Origin: CAWIVH01 sp963839475
GTDB lineage: Bacteria; Acidobacteriota; UBA6911
Assembly (NCBI GenBank): GCA_963839475.1
Contig: CAWIVH010000001.1
Span: 744,001-808,000, forward strand
DNA length: 64,000 nt
Reading direction: 5' to 3'
The position numbers were made by a program, and so were the translations under genes. The number at the start of each line of letters is the position of its first letter. Within the stretch, counting starts at the first letter, position 1. The notes under the pieces were generated by a model. That model was not told where the DNA came from. It made no database searches and was given only the letters and a program-made list of their open reading frames with translations. Positions 23,211-32,248 of the stretch are shown in pieces.

Positions 23211-25421
23211 ATGAACGTAAGTCGGGAACTTGGCCTGGCATTGCAGGCTTTTCAGAAAGGAAACCTACGGGAGGCGGAATCCAAGGCCCGTCTGGCCATG
23301 CGCCGCCATCCCGGCGATCCCTTCGCTCCCTACCTCCTGGGCCTCGTCATCTATAAATCGGGGGATCCGGCCGCCGGCGCGAAAATTCTTTCAGGGGTTG
23401 CCGACCGCCTGAAACACGATGCTGAAGCTCAATTCAACATCGGTTTGGTGTTTCTGGAACAGGGCAGACTTCTGGAGGCTGAACAGGCGCTGCAGTGCTC
23501 GCTCACCGTGGCGCCGAAAGCTGAGACCTTTTACAATTTGGGAATTGCCTTCCGCAGACAGGATAAAAACCGGGAGGCCTCGGAAGCCTATCGCCGCGCC
23601 ATCACCATGAATCCGGCCTACGCCGATGCGCACAACAACCTTGGGGAAGCCCTGATCGAGCTTGGCAGCTTCGCAGAGGCCCGCGAATCGCTTGCCCGCG
23701 CTCTCGAGCTGAATCCGGGGCTGGCTATCGCCCACAACAATCTGGGCAAAGCCTTCAGCCTGGAAAACCGTCTCGACGAGGCTATCTACCATTTTGAGCG
23801 GTCTCTTTCCTTGAATCCCCAATCGGCGCTGACGTTGGGTAATATAGGGCTGGCGTTCCAGTTCAAAGGGGACGGTGATAAGGCCGCCGCAGCCTTCCGT
23901 CAGGCGCTTCGCTTCCGGCCCGGATACCTGGTCGCAAAATGGAACCTCTGCATGAACCGGCTGCGGATGATCTATCGCAACAACCGCGAAGTGGAGAGTG
24001 CCCGCGGCAATTATCGCATCGACCTGGAACAGCTCGAGCAAAGCTGCAGCCTCGATACGCCCCAGGCTGTTGCCGAGGCTGCCGAAGCGGTTGGTGCAAC
24101 TCAGCCTTTTTTTCTGGCTTACCAGGGAAAGTGCGACCGGGAACTGCAGGCTAAATATGGAACGTTTCTTTGCCGGATTATGGCCGCCCGATATCCGCAT
24201 TGGTTAAGGATGGAAGAACCGCAGTCTCCTAGGCCCGGAGAACCGATCCGCGTCGGTTTCGTGAGCCGCTTCTTCTATCGCCACTCGGTTTGGAAAATCC
24301 CCGTCAAGGGTTGGGTGGAAGGGATGGATCATTCCCGATTTCGCCTGACGGCCTACCATACCGGCCCGGAACAGGATGATCAAACCGCCGAGGCGAAACG
24401 CCTGTTCCATGAATTCGTCCAGGGTCCTCGCAGCCTCGAAGAGTGGTGTTCGATCATCAGGAACGACGCTCCGCATGTTCTCATTTTCCCTGAAATCGGC
24501 ATGGACCCGATGACGGTAAGGATCGCCAGCCTGAGGCATGCACCGGTGCAATGTTCGACTTGGGGGCATCCGGATACAACCGGCTTGCCGACCGTCGACT
24601 ATTACTTCTCCAGCGACCTTATGGAACCGCCCGGAGCACAAGAGCATTACACGGAACAATTGGTACGCCTGCCGAATCTGTCGATCTGCTATACCCCGCC
24701 GGCTTCTCCGGGTGCGGCTTTCTCGCGCCCCGATCTCGGTCTTCCGGAAGACGCCGTGCTCTTTGCCTGCTGCCAGTCGCTTTCCAAATACCTGCCCGCT
24801 TACGATGAGGTCTTTCCCCGGATCGCGCGGATTGTTCAGGGTTGCCGTCTGGTTTTTCTCGAATATAGGAACGGCACGACGGTGAACAGGGTGTTCCGTG
24901 AACGGCTGGAAGGTACCTTCGCAGCGCATGGCCTCTCCAGGGATGATTTTTGCATTTTCCTGCCCCACCTCGACTTTCCCAGGTTCGACGCGTTGATGAG
25001 GCTGAGCGATGTTTTCCTCGATAGCCTGGGCTGGTCGGGGTGCAACACTGCCCTGGAAGCCATAACACACAATCTCCCCCTGATCACAACGCCCGGGGAG
25101 GTAATGCGCGCACGCCATACCGCGGCGATACTCGCCATGATGGGCCTTCAGCAATATGCCGTCGGATCGATCGATGATTATGTCGCCCTGGCTGCCGAAT
25201 TGGGCTGCGACGCTGAACGGCGATCGGAAGCTCGCGCCGAAATTGCACGCCGAAAACACCTGCTATACCGCGACAGGACCTGCATCGAGGCCCTGGAACG
25301 ATTTCTCGTAACAGCTGTGCACGAAGGCGGACCCTGGAAGAAGAGCGTCGGAGAAGGGGTGCAGCCTCCGCTCCCCCCGCAGATAAATACGAAGAAAAGC
25401 ATCACGGCAGGTAACCTATGA
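23211..25421 (+). CDS. TPR protein with O-GlcNAc-transferase-like (SPINDLY/OGT) domain
   Basis: 736 residues. Residues ~5-270 are TPR repeats (AITMNPAYADAHNNLGEALI, ALELNPGLAIAHNNLGKAFS). Residues ~340-700 match the OGT/SPINDLY glycosyltransferase (GT41-type). IRVGFVSRFFYRHSVW has the expected catalytic-region His, HAPVQCSTWGHPDTTGLPTV is a signature stretch, QSLSKYLP holds the nucleotide-phosphate Lys, and VFLDSLGWSGCNTALEAI is the donor-site loop. It may glycosylate Ser/Thr of proteins, or make glycans. There is no signal peptide, so it is likely cytoplasmic. GTG at 23208 and ATG at 23211 are adjacent; I use the ATG behind ggga. Its stop overlaps the next start (ATGA). Confidence 0.85.
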   Translation: MNVSRELGLALQAFQKGNLREAESKARLAMRRHPGDPFAPYLLGLVIYKSGDPAAGAKILSGVADRLKHDAEAQFNIGLVFLEQGRLLEAEQALQCSLTVAPKAETFYNLGIAFRRQDKNREASEAYRRAITMNPAYADAHNNLGEALIELGSFAEARESLARALELNPGLAIAHNNLGKAFSLENRLDEAIYHFERSLSLNPQSALTLGNIGLAFQFKGDGDKAAAAFRQALRFRPGYLVAKWNLCMNRLRMIYRNNREVESARGNYRIDLEQLEQSCSLDTPQAVAEAAEAVGATQPFFLAYQGKCDRELQAKYGTFLCRIMAARYPHWLRMEEPQSPRPGEPIRVGFVSRFFYRHSVWKIPVKGWVEGMDHSRFRLTAYHTGPEQDDQTAEAKRLFHEFVQGPRSLEEWCSIIRNDAPHVLIFPEIGMDPMTVRIASLRHAPVQCSTWGHPDTTGLPTVDYYFSSDLMEPPGAQEHYTEQLVRLPNLSICYTPPASPGAAFSRPDLGLPEDAVLFACCQSLSKYLPAYDEVFPRIARIVQGCRLVFLEYRNGTTVNRVFRERLEGTFAAHGLSRDDFCIFLPHLDFPRFDALMRLSDVFLDSLGWSGCNTALEAITHNLPLITTPGEVMRARHTAAILAMMGLQQYAVGSIDDYVALAAELGCDAERRSEARAEIARRKHLLYRDRTCIEALERFLVTAVHEGGPWKKSVGEGVQPPLPPQINTKKSITAGNL

Positions 25422-26059
25422 GAGCCAACAAAATGTCGGCCGGACGGCAGGTCTTTGCTTTGTGCGCCTGTATCATTCTGTGCAGCGTAGGGCAGCTTCA
25501 AGCCCAGATCCTGGCCACAGGGGAAACCGGCGGAAAAGGGAGTAAAGCCCTACTCCTCACCGCCAACGGATCTTTCACGGAGAGCGCGGACTCTTTCAGC
25601 CCCTACGCCCAATTCATTTACGGCGCGAATCCGCGCACAGACCTGCTGGTCAGCGCGGGAACCGTAACGACCCTGGGGAAAACCCAGGGCTTCGTTGCGG
25701 GCGGGGCCCTCTTTCAACTGTTGAAGCGGGACAGGTTCCTTCTCGACGTCGCCTCCTTTAACCTGTTCTCCACCCCGATCAACCGTAGAGACGAAGCTTG
25801 CGGCGTGCTTTACACAACGGCAATTATCGCCAGCCACCCCATCCGGATCGCGGGCAACACCGCAGCGATTTATTCGGGCATCACCTTTCTTATCCCTCTG
25901 GGGACCGTGGAAGACAAGCTTTTCACTCCACCGGAGGTTCAAGTGCTCGTTCCAATCGGCTTTTCCATCAATTTGCCCAAAAAGTGGGTGTTATACGGTG
26001 AGTTCGACGCAGGGGCGGATCTGAAACTTGCCGGTATCGGCTTGCTGAAGCTGTTCTAG
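25418..26059 (+). CDS. Predicted small outer-membrane beta-barrel protein
   Basis: 213 residues. A signal peptide (VFALCACIILCSVGQLQAQ) is followed by alternating hydrophobic/polar strands typical of an 8-10-strand barrel (FSPYAQFIYGANPRTDLLVS, KKWVLYGEFDAGADLKL), ending LLKLF with a terminal Phe. The start overlaps the stop of the OGT-like gene (ATGA), so they are translationally coupled. I do not recognise a named family; the role is unknown. Confidence 0.65.
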   Translation: MRANKMSAGRQVFALCACIILCSVGQLQAQILATGETGGKGSKALLLTANGSFTESADSFSPYAQFIYGANPRTDLLVSAGTVTTLGKTQGFVAGGALFQLLKRDRFLLDVASFNLFSTPINRRDEACGVLYTTAIIASHPIRIAGNTAAIYSGITFLIPLGTVEDKLFTPPEVQVLVPIGFSINLPKKWVLYGEFDAGADLKLAGIGLLKLF

Positions 26060-26083
26060 TCAAATACCCGTAGGGGGACCGCA

Positions 26084-27523
26084 GTGAAGAAACTATTCCT
26101 GATTATGATCCTTTTTATTCAGCCCCTGGTGCAGGGATGGACGGCATGGCCAGGTATGGCCGCCTACCCACCGCGGCTGAAGGTGAGCGACAACCAGCGT
26201 TTCCTGGTATACGAGGATGGGAAGCCTTTTTTCTATCTCGGTGACACGGCATGGGAATTGTTCCACCGCCTGAACCGGGAGGAGGCGGACCGTTATCTCG
26301 AGAATCGCGCCCGCCTGGGTTTCACCGTTGTCCAGGCGGTTGCCCTGGCGGAAGAGGACGGCTTGGGAACACCGAATGCCTACGGGCATCTGCCATTGAT
26401 CAACCAGGATCCAACCAGGCTGGATACAAAAGAAGGACCCGCCAACGATTACTGGGACCACGTGGATTACATCGTCGACCGGGCCGCCGGGCTGGGGCTT
26501 TTTATAGGATTCCTTCCCACGTGGGGGGATAAATGGAACAAGAAGTGGGGCGTCGGGCCGGAAATATTCACCCCCGAAAACGCTCAGGTTTACGGGGAAT
26601 GGATTGGACGACGCTACAAAGACAAGCCAATCATTTGGATTCTGGGCGGAGACAGGCCGGTGGAGACCGACCGGCATCGCGAGATAATACAACGGATGGC
26701 TGCCGGATTGCGTAAAGGGGACGAAGGAACCCACTTAATCACATTCCACCCGACGGGAGGGCAAGGGTCGTCCGCCCCTTTTCACGACGCCGAATGGCTC
26801 GATTTCAATATGCGCCAGAACGGGCATGCCCCCGAGTTCACCGGGCGCTATTCGCAGACTCGGCTGGATTATGACCGCATCCCGGTGAAGCCGGTTCTCG
26901 ATGGCGAACCGATATATGAGGACCATCCGGTTTCATTCGACTCGAAAAAACTGGGGCATTCGATCGCGGCCGATGTCCGTTGCCCGCTTTATTGGGACCT
27001 TTTCGGGGGAGCTTTCGGACACACCTATGGTCATCATTCCGTCTGGCAATTCAGCGCTCCTGACCGCAAGCCGAAAAACGACCCTTTGCTTCCGTGGTTC
27101 GAAGCCATCGATCAACCGGGGGCCCATCAGATGAAATTTGGACGGCTTTTGATGGAATCACGCCCATTTCTGACCCGAATTCCCGACGACACCCTGATTG
27201 CCGCAGGAAATGTGCCGACCGCCATGCCCGGGACAGGACGTTACCATTTCGCCGGGACGCGCGACTCGGAAGGTTCCTACGCCATGGTGTACGCGCCGGT
27301 GGGCCGGCGATTCACGGTTCGAACCGCGGGACTGACCGGATCGATGCTCAAGACCTGGTGGTACAACCCTCGTAACGGCGAGGCGAGACTCATCGGGACG
27401 CGCGAAAAACTTCCGGAGCTGGAATTCATGCCGCCCGATCCGGGCGAGTTCCTGGATTGGGTGCTGGTGCTGGAGGACGCGTCTCGGAACTTTCCTCCGC
27501 CGGGTCAACCGTTGAACAAGTGA
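26084..27523 (+). CDS. DUF4038-type glycoside hydrolase (GH140-like)
   Basis: 479 residues from a GTG behind AGGGGGA. A signal peptide is followed by a DUF4038 TIM-barrel (residues ~30-345): FLVYEDGKPFFYLGDTAWEL, RLGFTVVQAVALAE. Likely acid/base and nucleophile positions are the Asp in WILGGDRPVETD and the Glu in VKPVLDGEPIYEDHP, matching the Asp/Glu pair of GH140 apiosidases. Residues ~375-470 form the usual C-terminal beta domain (GTGRYHFAGTRDSEGSYAMV). GH140 enzymes cut apiose linkages in rhamnogalacturonan II, but the DUF4038 family is broader, so the substrate is inferred. The stop codon lies inside a short inverted repeat (27521-27565). Confidence 0.78.
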   Translation: MKKLFLIMILFIQPLVQGWTAWPGMAAYPPRLKVSDNQRFLVYEDGKPFFYLGDTAWELFHRLNREEADRYLENRARLGFTVVQAVALAEEDGLGTPNAYGHLPLINQDPTRLDTKEGPANDYWDHVDYIVDRAAGLGLFIGFLPTWGDKWNKKWGVGPEIFTPENAQVYGEWIGRRYKDKPIIWILGGDRPVETDRHREIIQRMAAGLRKGDEGTHLITFHPTGGQGSSAPFHDAEWLDFNMRQNGHAPEFTGRYSQTRLDYDRIPVKPVLDGEPIYEDHPVSFDSKKLGHSIAADVRCPLYWDLFGGAFGHTYGHHSVWQFSAPDRKPKNDPLLPWFEAIDQPGAHQMKFGRLLMESRPFLTRIPDDTLIAAGNVPTAMPGTGRYHFAGTRDSEGSYAMVYAPVGRRFTVRTAGLTGSMLKTWWYNPRNGEARLIGTREKLPELEFMPPDPGEFLDWVLVLEDASRNFPPPGQPLNK

Positions 27524-27565
27524 CGAATTACGAATTTCCACGGAGCGGGAATTTGTCATTCGTGA
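27521..27565. repeat. Short inverted repeat of gacgaatt words
   Basis: tgacgaattacgaatt (27521-27536) and aatttgtcattcgtga (27550-27565) are imperfect reverse complements with a 13-nt loop. The left arm contains the stop codon of the glycosidase gene. It could act as an attenuator between that gene and the amidohydrolase trio. It is one of the word-repeat hairpins of this genome. Confidence 0.5.
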
Positions 27566-27666
27566 TCATCTCCGCTTTCTTCAGTTGCATTTCGCCGGTG
27601 TTCCGGAAAACAATCCGTCCTTTCAACCGGTCGCTCCATTTCCAACTGCTGAGAGGAGGCATTGGC

Positions 27667-29457
27667 ATGAAATATTTCCGCCTGAAGTCTTTGCCCCTTC
27701 CTATCGCCCGGCATTGGCTGCCTGTCCTGATGGTGGCATCGCTGATGCTGTTGTCCACATCTCCCGGGGCTCGAACCGAAGAACCGCCCGTGTTTGCGGT
27801 GACGAATGCCCGGATTGTGACGGTCACAGGCGCCCCGATAGAGAAAGGCTCGGTCCTGATTCGCAAAGGCATTATCGAGTCTGTCGGAGCGGACGTCGCC
27901 GTCCCGTCGGACGCGAGGATCATCGACGGAACCGGTATGACGATCTACCCCGGGATCGTCGATGCCTTGTCCGATGTGGGGCTCGATTCGACACAGGCGG
28001 CAGCTTCGAATGCAATCCCGGCAGCGCGGACTCCAGGGGCTCCGAGGGAATCGGCTCCGGCAGCCTCGGCCGCAGGGCCCTTGCTCGAGGAGCGGCAGGG
28101 CCTGACTCCCTACCGGCAGGCGGTTGAATCGATCAACGCCGCCCATCGTAAAATCGAATCCGCGCGAGCTGCAGGAATTACGACCGCCTTGGTGGCGCCT
28201 CGGGGCGGGATTTTCCCCGGCCAAAGCACCCTGATCAACCTGGCGGGAAACGAAGTCGGCGCCATGGTGGTGAAAACCCCGGTTGCCTATCACATCAACA
28301 TGGTCAGCGGCAGCAGCGCGGGATTCAGCAGGACTTACCCCGGTTCGCTGATGGGGATCCTCGCTTTCATAAAGCAGACCCTCACGGATGCGGGCAGCTA
28401 CGCGGGCGCATGGAAAATCTATGCCGCAAATCCGGGGGCGGAGCGCCCGGCCTACAGCCGGGCACTGGAAGCGCTGCAGCCCCTGGTTCAAAAAAAGTCA
28501 CGCGTGGTGCTTTCCGCGGACAACCCCGTGGACATTCAGCGCGCCCTGGACCTGGCCGAGGCCTATAATCTGGACCTGATTCTCGCCGGAGCAGCGGACG
28601 CCGCGAAAATTGCCCCCGTTCTGAAAAGCCGCAACATCCCGGTCCTCCTGAGCGTGAAATACCCGGAAAAGGATCGTGATGCCGATCCGGAAACCCAAGA
28701 AGAGCTTAACGTCCTGCGGCGCCGCATTCAGGCTCCTGCCAACGCAGCCGCCTTGGCCAAAGCGGGTGTTTTATTTGCTTTCCAATCGGGCAACACCGCA
28801 AATCCCAGGGATTTTGTCCGAAACGTCGGCAAGGCGGTGGAGGCGGGACTGGACAGAGAAACTGCATTGCGCGCCCTGACGATCACGGCGGCCGAGATCC
28901 TGGGGGTATCCGATCGGCTTGGAAGCATCGAGAAAAACAAATCGGCCAACCTTATCGTCACAACGGGCGATCTCTTCGATCCCAAAACCAGGGTGAAATT
29001 CGCGTTTGTCGACGGACGCAAGTACGAGATTACCGAACAGGCTGAAACTGCCAGGAGCCAGGATGCCGGTGAGGTATCCGCAACACCCGCACCCAGAAGG
29101 ATTGAGACAACGCCTCCGGTTTCGACGGGGGCTGCTGGAATCTGGACCATGATCGTGCGGGCGCCGCAGGGCGATCTGCAGATCAAACTGGATCTGCAGC
29201 AGTCCGGAACAGCGGTTACCGGGAATGTCATCTCTCCGATGGGAGACGCTCCGATTGAGGAGGGAAGCTTCACCGGAGGATCGCTCACCTTCAAAATCAA
29301 CGCCCGAGGAATGTCGGTTTCTTTTTCCGGCACGATTCAGGGAAATCAGATTTCGGGGACAATGAGCGGCGGCGCCATGGGATCCATGGAGTGCCAAGGC
29401 ACCCGCGGCCCGGGTGAATACCTGGCGGGAAAGGAGGTCGATCATGAAATCGAATAA
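27667..29457 (+). CDS. Amidohydrolase-like protein lacking the HxH metal motif (1 of 3)
   Basis: 596 residues from the ATG at 27667 behind GAGAGGAGG. A signal peptide is followed by the N-terminal beta-sandwich of amidohydrolases (VFAVTNARIVTVTGAPIEKG, GSVLIRKGIIESVG) and a TIM-barrel. The metal-binding HxH after YPG is replaced (YPGIVDALSDVGLD). The C-terminal AAEILGVSDRLGSIEKNKSA and NLIVTTGDLF stretches are kept. Residues ~485-580 add a beta-rich domain (GIWTMIVRAPQGDLQIKLDL, SGTIQGNQISGTMSGGAMGS). It is probably a non-catalytic periplasmic paralogue. The stop overlaps the next gene by 14 bp, so co-translation is likely. Confidence 0.8.
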   Translation: MKYFRLKSLPLPIARHWLPVLMVASLMLLSTSPGARTEEPPVFAVTNARIVTVTGAPIEKGSVLIRKGIIESVGADVAVPSDARIIDGTGMTIYPGIVDALSDVGLDSTQAAASNAIPAARTPGAPRESAPAASAAGPLLEERQGLTPYRQAVESINAAHRKIESARAAGITTALVAPRGGIFPGQSTLINLAGNEVGAMVVKTPVAYHINMVSGSSAGFSRTYPGSLMGILAFIKQTLTDAGSYAGAWKIYAANPGAERPAYSRALEALQPLVQKKSRVVLSADNPVDIQRALDLAEAYNLDLILAGAADAAKIAPVLKSRNIPVLLSVKYPEKDRDADPETQEELNVLRRRIQAPANAAALAKAGVLFAFQSGNTANPRDFVRNVGKAVEAGLDRETALRALTITAAEILGVSDRLGSIEKNKSANLIVTTGDLFDPKTRVKFAFVDGRKYEITEQAETARSQDAGEVSATPAPRRIETTPPVSTGAAGIWTMIVRAPQGDLQIKLDLQQSGTAVTGNVISPMGDAPIEEGSFTGGSLTFKINARGMSVSFSGTIQGNQISGTMSGGAMGSMECQGTRGPGEYLAGKEVDHEIE

Positions 29458-30868
29458 CCCGGTTATGGCAGAGCGTCATCGGCCTTGCGCAGTCTCAAGC
29501 GTGCGTCGGGGAGCATGGATCGTCCTTATCATTGCGGTGTCTTTTGCCTGGGCCGCCGCACCCTCCGTCCTTGTGGTAAAAGACGCAGCCATTCTGACGG
29601 TTTCGCATGGAAATATTCCGAAAGGCTCCATCCTGATCCGCGACGGCAAGATCGCGGAAGTAGGGCCGAACGTGCCCATTCCGCCGGGTGCCACGGTGAT
29701 CGATGCAGCGGGGCAGTACGTAATGCCCGGCATCATCGATCCCCACTCGCACGTCGGCCAGAACGGCGGCGTCAATGAAGGCACGATCGCCGTGTCTTCC
29801 ATGACGGCGGTTGAAGATGTGATCGATCCCGAGGACATCGACATTTATCGCGAGCTTGCCGGCGGGGTCACCACAACAGCCACCCTGCATGGCAGCGCCA
29901 ATCCCATCGGGGGAACCGGGGCCGTCATCAAACTGCGCTGGGGCAAAGATGCAAAAGGGCTGCTTTTCAAAGGCGCAAAGCCGGGCCTGAAATTCGCCCT
30001 GGGAGAAAATCCCAAAGGGCCTCGCAACCCCGAGCGCTATCCAGGGACGCGCATGGGTGTGGAGGATGTCATTCGGCAGGCCTTCATCGAAGCGCGTACC
30101 TACATGGCGCGTTGGGACGAATATAAAAAGCGGGCCGCAGCGGGCGATAAGACGGCGATTCCTCCCAACAAAGACCTGAAGCTTGAACCTATCACCGAGG
30201 TTCTCCGAGGCGAACGGCTGGCGTTCGTCCACGCCTACCGGGCCGATGAAATGCTGATGATCATGCGATTGGCGGAAGAGTTCAAATTCAAGGTCAATTC
30301 CTTTGAACATGGTCTGGAGGCTTACAAAATCGCGCGCGAAATCGCAGCCCATGGCGCCGTGGTCTCGACGTTCTCCGACTGGTGGGCCTACAAGATGGAA
30401 GCGTATGATGCCATCCCCTACAACGCAGCAATTCTGACCCGCAAGGGGGTGATGGTCTGCATCAACTCCGACAGCCAGGAAGAAGCGCGTCATCTAAACC
30501 AGGAAGCCGCGAAATGCATGAAATACGGCGGCCTGAACGAGCAGGAAGCACTGAAGCTCGTCACCCTGAATCCGGCGAAGCAGCTCAAGATTGATGACCG
30601 CGTGGGCTCCATCGATTCCGGTAAGGACGCCGACCTGGTGATTTACAATCGCCACCCTCTGAGCGTCTATGCCGTCCCCCAGAAAGTCCTGATTGACGGT
30701 GAAATCTACTTCGACATCAAACAAGACCAGGAGATGAGGAAGAAAATGGAAGCGGAGCGCAAGGCGCTCGAAGAGCAGGATCGCAAATCCCAGGACCGGG
30801 GCACGGGCCCCTCCCGCCAGCGGCCTTCCGCAGGCGGACGCCCTCAAGCTACGCCTGAAGTGAATTGA
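29444..30868 (+). CDS. Amidohydrolase with intact metal site (2 of 3)
   Basis: 474 residues from the ATG at 29444 behind AAGGAGG. An exported metal-dependent hydrolase of the imidazolonepropionase/dihydroorotase-like superfamily. Signal peptide-like segment: GAWIVLIIAVSFAWAAA. The metal ligands are present: HxH in YVMPGIIDPHSHVG, His in RLAFVHAYRADE, His in VNSFEHGLEAYK, and the Asp in CINSDSQEEARH. The C-terminal LVTLNPAKQLKIDDRVGSID is typical. A charged tail (QEMRKKMEAERKALEEQDRK) may be helical. It probably hydrolyses a C-N bond of a cyclic amide or dipeptide; the substrate is unknown. It sits between two paralogues that lack the HxH motif. Confidence 0.88.
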   Translation: MKSNNPVMAERHRPCAVSSVRRGAWIVLIIAVSFAWAAAPSVLVVKDAAILTVSHGNIPKGSILIRDGKIAEVGPNVPIPPGATVIDAAGQYVMPGIIDPHSHVGQNGGVNEGTIAVSSMTAVEDVIDPEDIDIYRELAGGVTTTATLHGSANPIGGTGAVIKLRWGKDAKGLLFKGAKPGLKFALGENPKGPRNPERYPGTRMGVEDVIRQAFIEARTYMARWDEYKKRAAAGDKTAIPPNKDLKLEPITEVLRGERLAFVHAYRADEMLMIMRLAEEFKFKVNSFEHGLEAYKIAREIAAHGAVVSTFSDWWAYKMEAYDAIPYNAAILTRKGVMVCINSDSQEEARHLNQEAAKCMKYGGLNEQEALKLVTLNPAKQLKIDDRVGSIDSGKDADLVIYNRHPLSVYAVPQKVLIDGEIYFDIKQDQEMRKKMEAERKALEEQDRKSQDRGTGPSRQRPSAGGRPQATPEVN

Positions 30869-30878
30869 GGAGGATGCC

Positions 30879-32177
30879 ATGAAAATCAGAATCCGACGCA
30901 AAACCCTGATCCTCCTGGTCGGCGCGACGATTTTGGCCATCATGATGCTGGGAGCTGCAGATAATTCCGTCTTCGTGATTCAGAATGCCACCGTGCACAC
31001 GATGTCTTCGGCCGGCACCCTGCAGCGCGCATCCGTAGTGGTGGCCAACGGGAAAATCCTCGCGGTCGGCACCAGCATCAAAGCCGGGCCATCCGCTCAG
31101 ACCATAAAAGGCGACGGGTTGGAAGTCTATCCCGGGATGATCAATGCCTGGGGCAACCTCGGTCTCACAGAAATCGGTGCGGTGGATGTCACGAACGATT
31201 CGGCGGAACAGGGATCCTGGAAGCCGCAGCTGCTGGCATACAGCGCCATTCACCCGGCAAGCGAACACGTGGCCGTCGCCCGCTGCGGCGGCATCACCGC
31301 CAGCCTCAGTGTGCCCTCCGGCGGCATCCTGTCAGGCCAGGCGACGCTGATTCACCTGGCCGGATGGACCGTCGAGGAGATGGCGGTCGCAAAGTCCGCG
31401 GGAATGGTGCTTAATTTTCCCAGCCTCGGTGGAAGAAGCGGCCGGGGTTTTGGCCGCTTCGCCCCTCGCCAGAGCTTCAGTGAAATGAAGCGCGGCTACG
31501 AGGCACAATTGAAGGAATTGTCCGAATGGCTGGATAAAGCCCGACATTATTCAAAGGCGCGGCAGGCTAACCCGGCCACTGAAGTCGACCGGCAGCTGGA
31601 GGCGCTCGCCCCGGTGGTGCGGGGCGAGACGACGGTTTTCATTTCCGCTGAAAGTGCGCGGGACATCACCAGCGCCGTCGAATTCGGGAAAAAGGAAAAG
31701 CTGAAATTCGTCATCCAGGGCGCGCGTGAGGCCGGGAAGGTCGCGGAACTGCTTAAAAAAGAAAATGTGCCGGTCATCCTCGGGTCGATTATTTCTCTGC
31801 CCGTTCGCGAAGATGATCCCTACGATGAACGATTCACCCTGCCCGGCACCCTGGCGAAGGCAGGGGTGAAGTTTGCCTTGACCTCGCCATCCAGCAGCGA
31901 TGTGCGCAACCTTCCTTACGAGGCCGGATTCGCGCAAGCCTACGGTCTTTCCCACGAGGAGGCCCTGAAGTCCGTCACGCTTTCACCCGCCGAGATCCTC
32001 GGTGTTTCATCCAGGATCGGCAGCATTGAACCGGGCAAGATTGCTGACCTGGTTGTTACGGACGGCGACCTCCTGGAACTCCGAACGCAGGTGAAACATT
32101 TGTTCATCGCCGGGAAAAACGTGAGCCTCGAAAACAAGCACACGCGTTTGTATCAGCAATACATGGCGCGCCCGTAG
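30879..32177 (+). CDS. Amidohydrolase-like protein lacking the HxH metal motif (3 of 3)
   Basis: 432 residues with a gaggagg ribosome site and a signal peptide (LILLVGATILAIMMLGAA). The fold is that of the two upstream genes (SVFVIQNATVHTMSSAGTLQ; PAEILGVSSRIGSIEPGKIA). The metal motif is again lost, with a Trp and Asn where the two His should be (YPGMINAWGNLGLTE), and the second and third His regions are not recognisable. It is probably a non-catalytic partner of the intact middle protein. It starts 10 bp after that gene and ends 2 bp before a hairpin. Confidence 0.8.
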   Translation: MKIRIRRKTLILLVGATILAIMMLGAADNSVFVIQNATVHTMSSAGTLQRASVVVANGKILAVGTSIKAGPSAQTIKGDGLEVYPGMINAWGNLGLTEIGAVDVTNDSAEQGSWKPQLLAYSAIHPASEHVAVARCGGITASLSVPSGGILSGQATLIHLAGWTVEEMAVAKSAGMVLNFPSLGGRSGRGFGRFAPRQSFSEMKRGYEAQLKELSEWLDKARHYSKARQANPATEVDRQLEALAPVVRGETTVFISAESARDITSAVEFGKKEKLKFVIQGAREAGKVAELLKKENVPVILGSIISLPVREDDPYDERFTLPGTLAKAGVKFALTSPSSSDVRNLPYEAGFAQAYGLSHEEALKSVTLSPAEILGVSSRIGSIEPGKIADLVVTDGDLLELRTQVKHLFIAGKNVSLENKHTRLYQQYMARP

Positions 32178-32179
32178 CC

Positions 32180-32245
32180 AAACCGCAAAGGCCTCGAAGA
32201 CCGCGAAGAAATCCCTCTCCGCAGACTTCGAGGTCATTGCGGTTT
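32180..32245. terminator. aaccgcaaag-type hairpin between convergent genes
   Basis: aaaccgcaaaggcctcgaag (32180-32199) pairs with cttcgaggtcattgcggttt (32226-32245), with about 18 of 20 positions matching and a 26-nt loop. It fills the 71-bp gap between two convergent stop codons. It is likely a bidirectional terminator and one of at least four copies of this word family in the window. Confidence 0.6.
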
Positions 32246-32248
32246 GAA

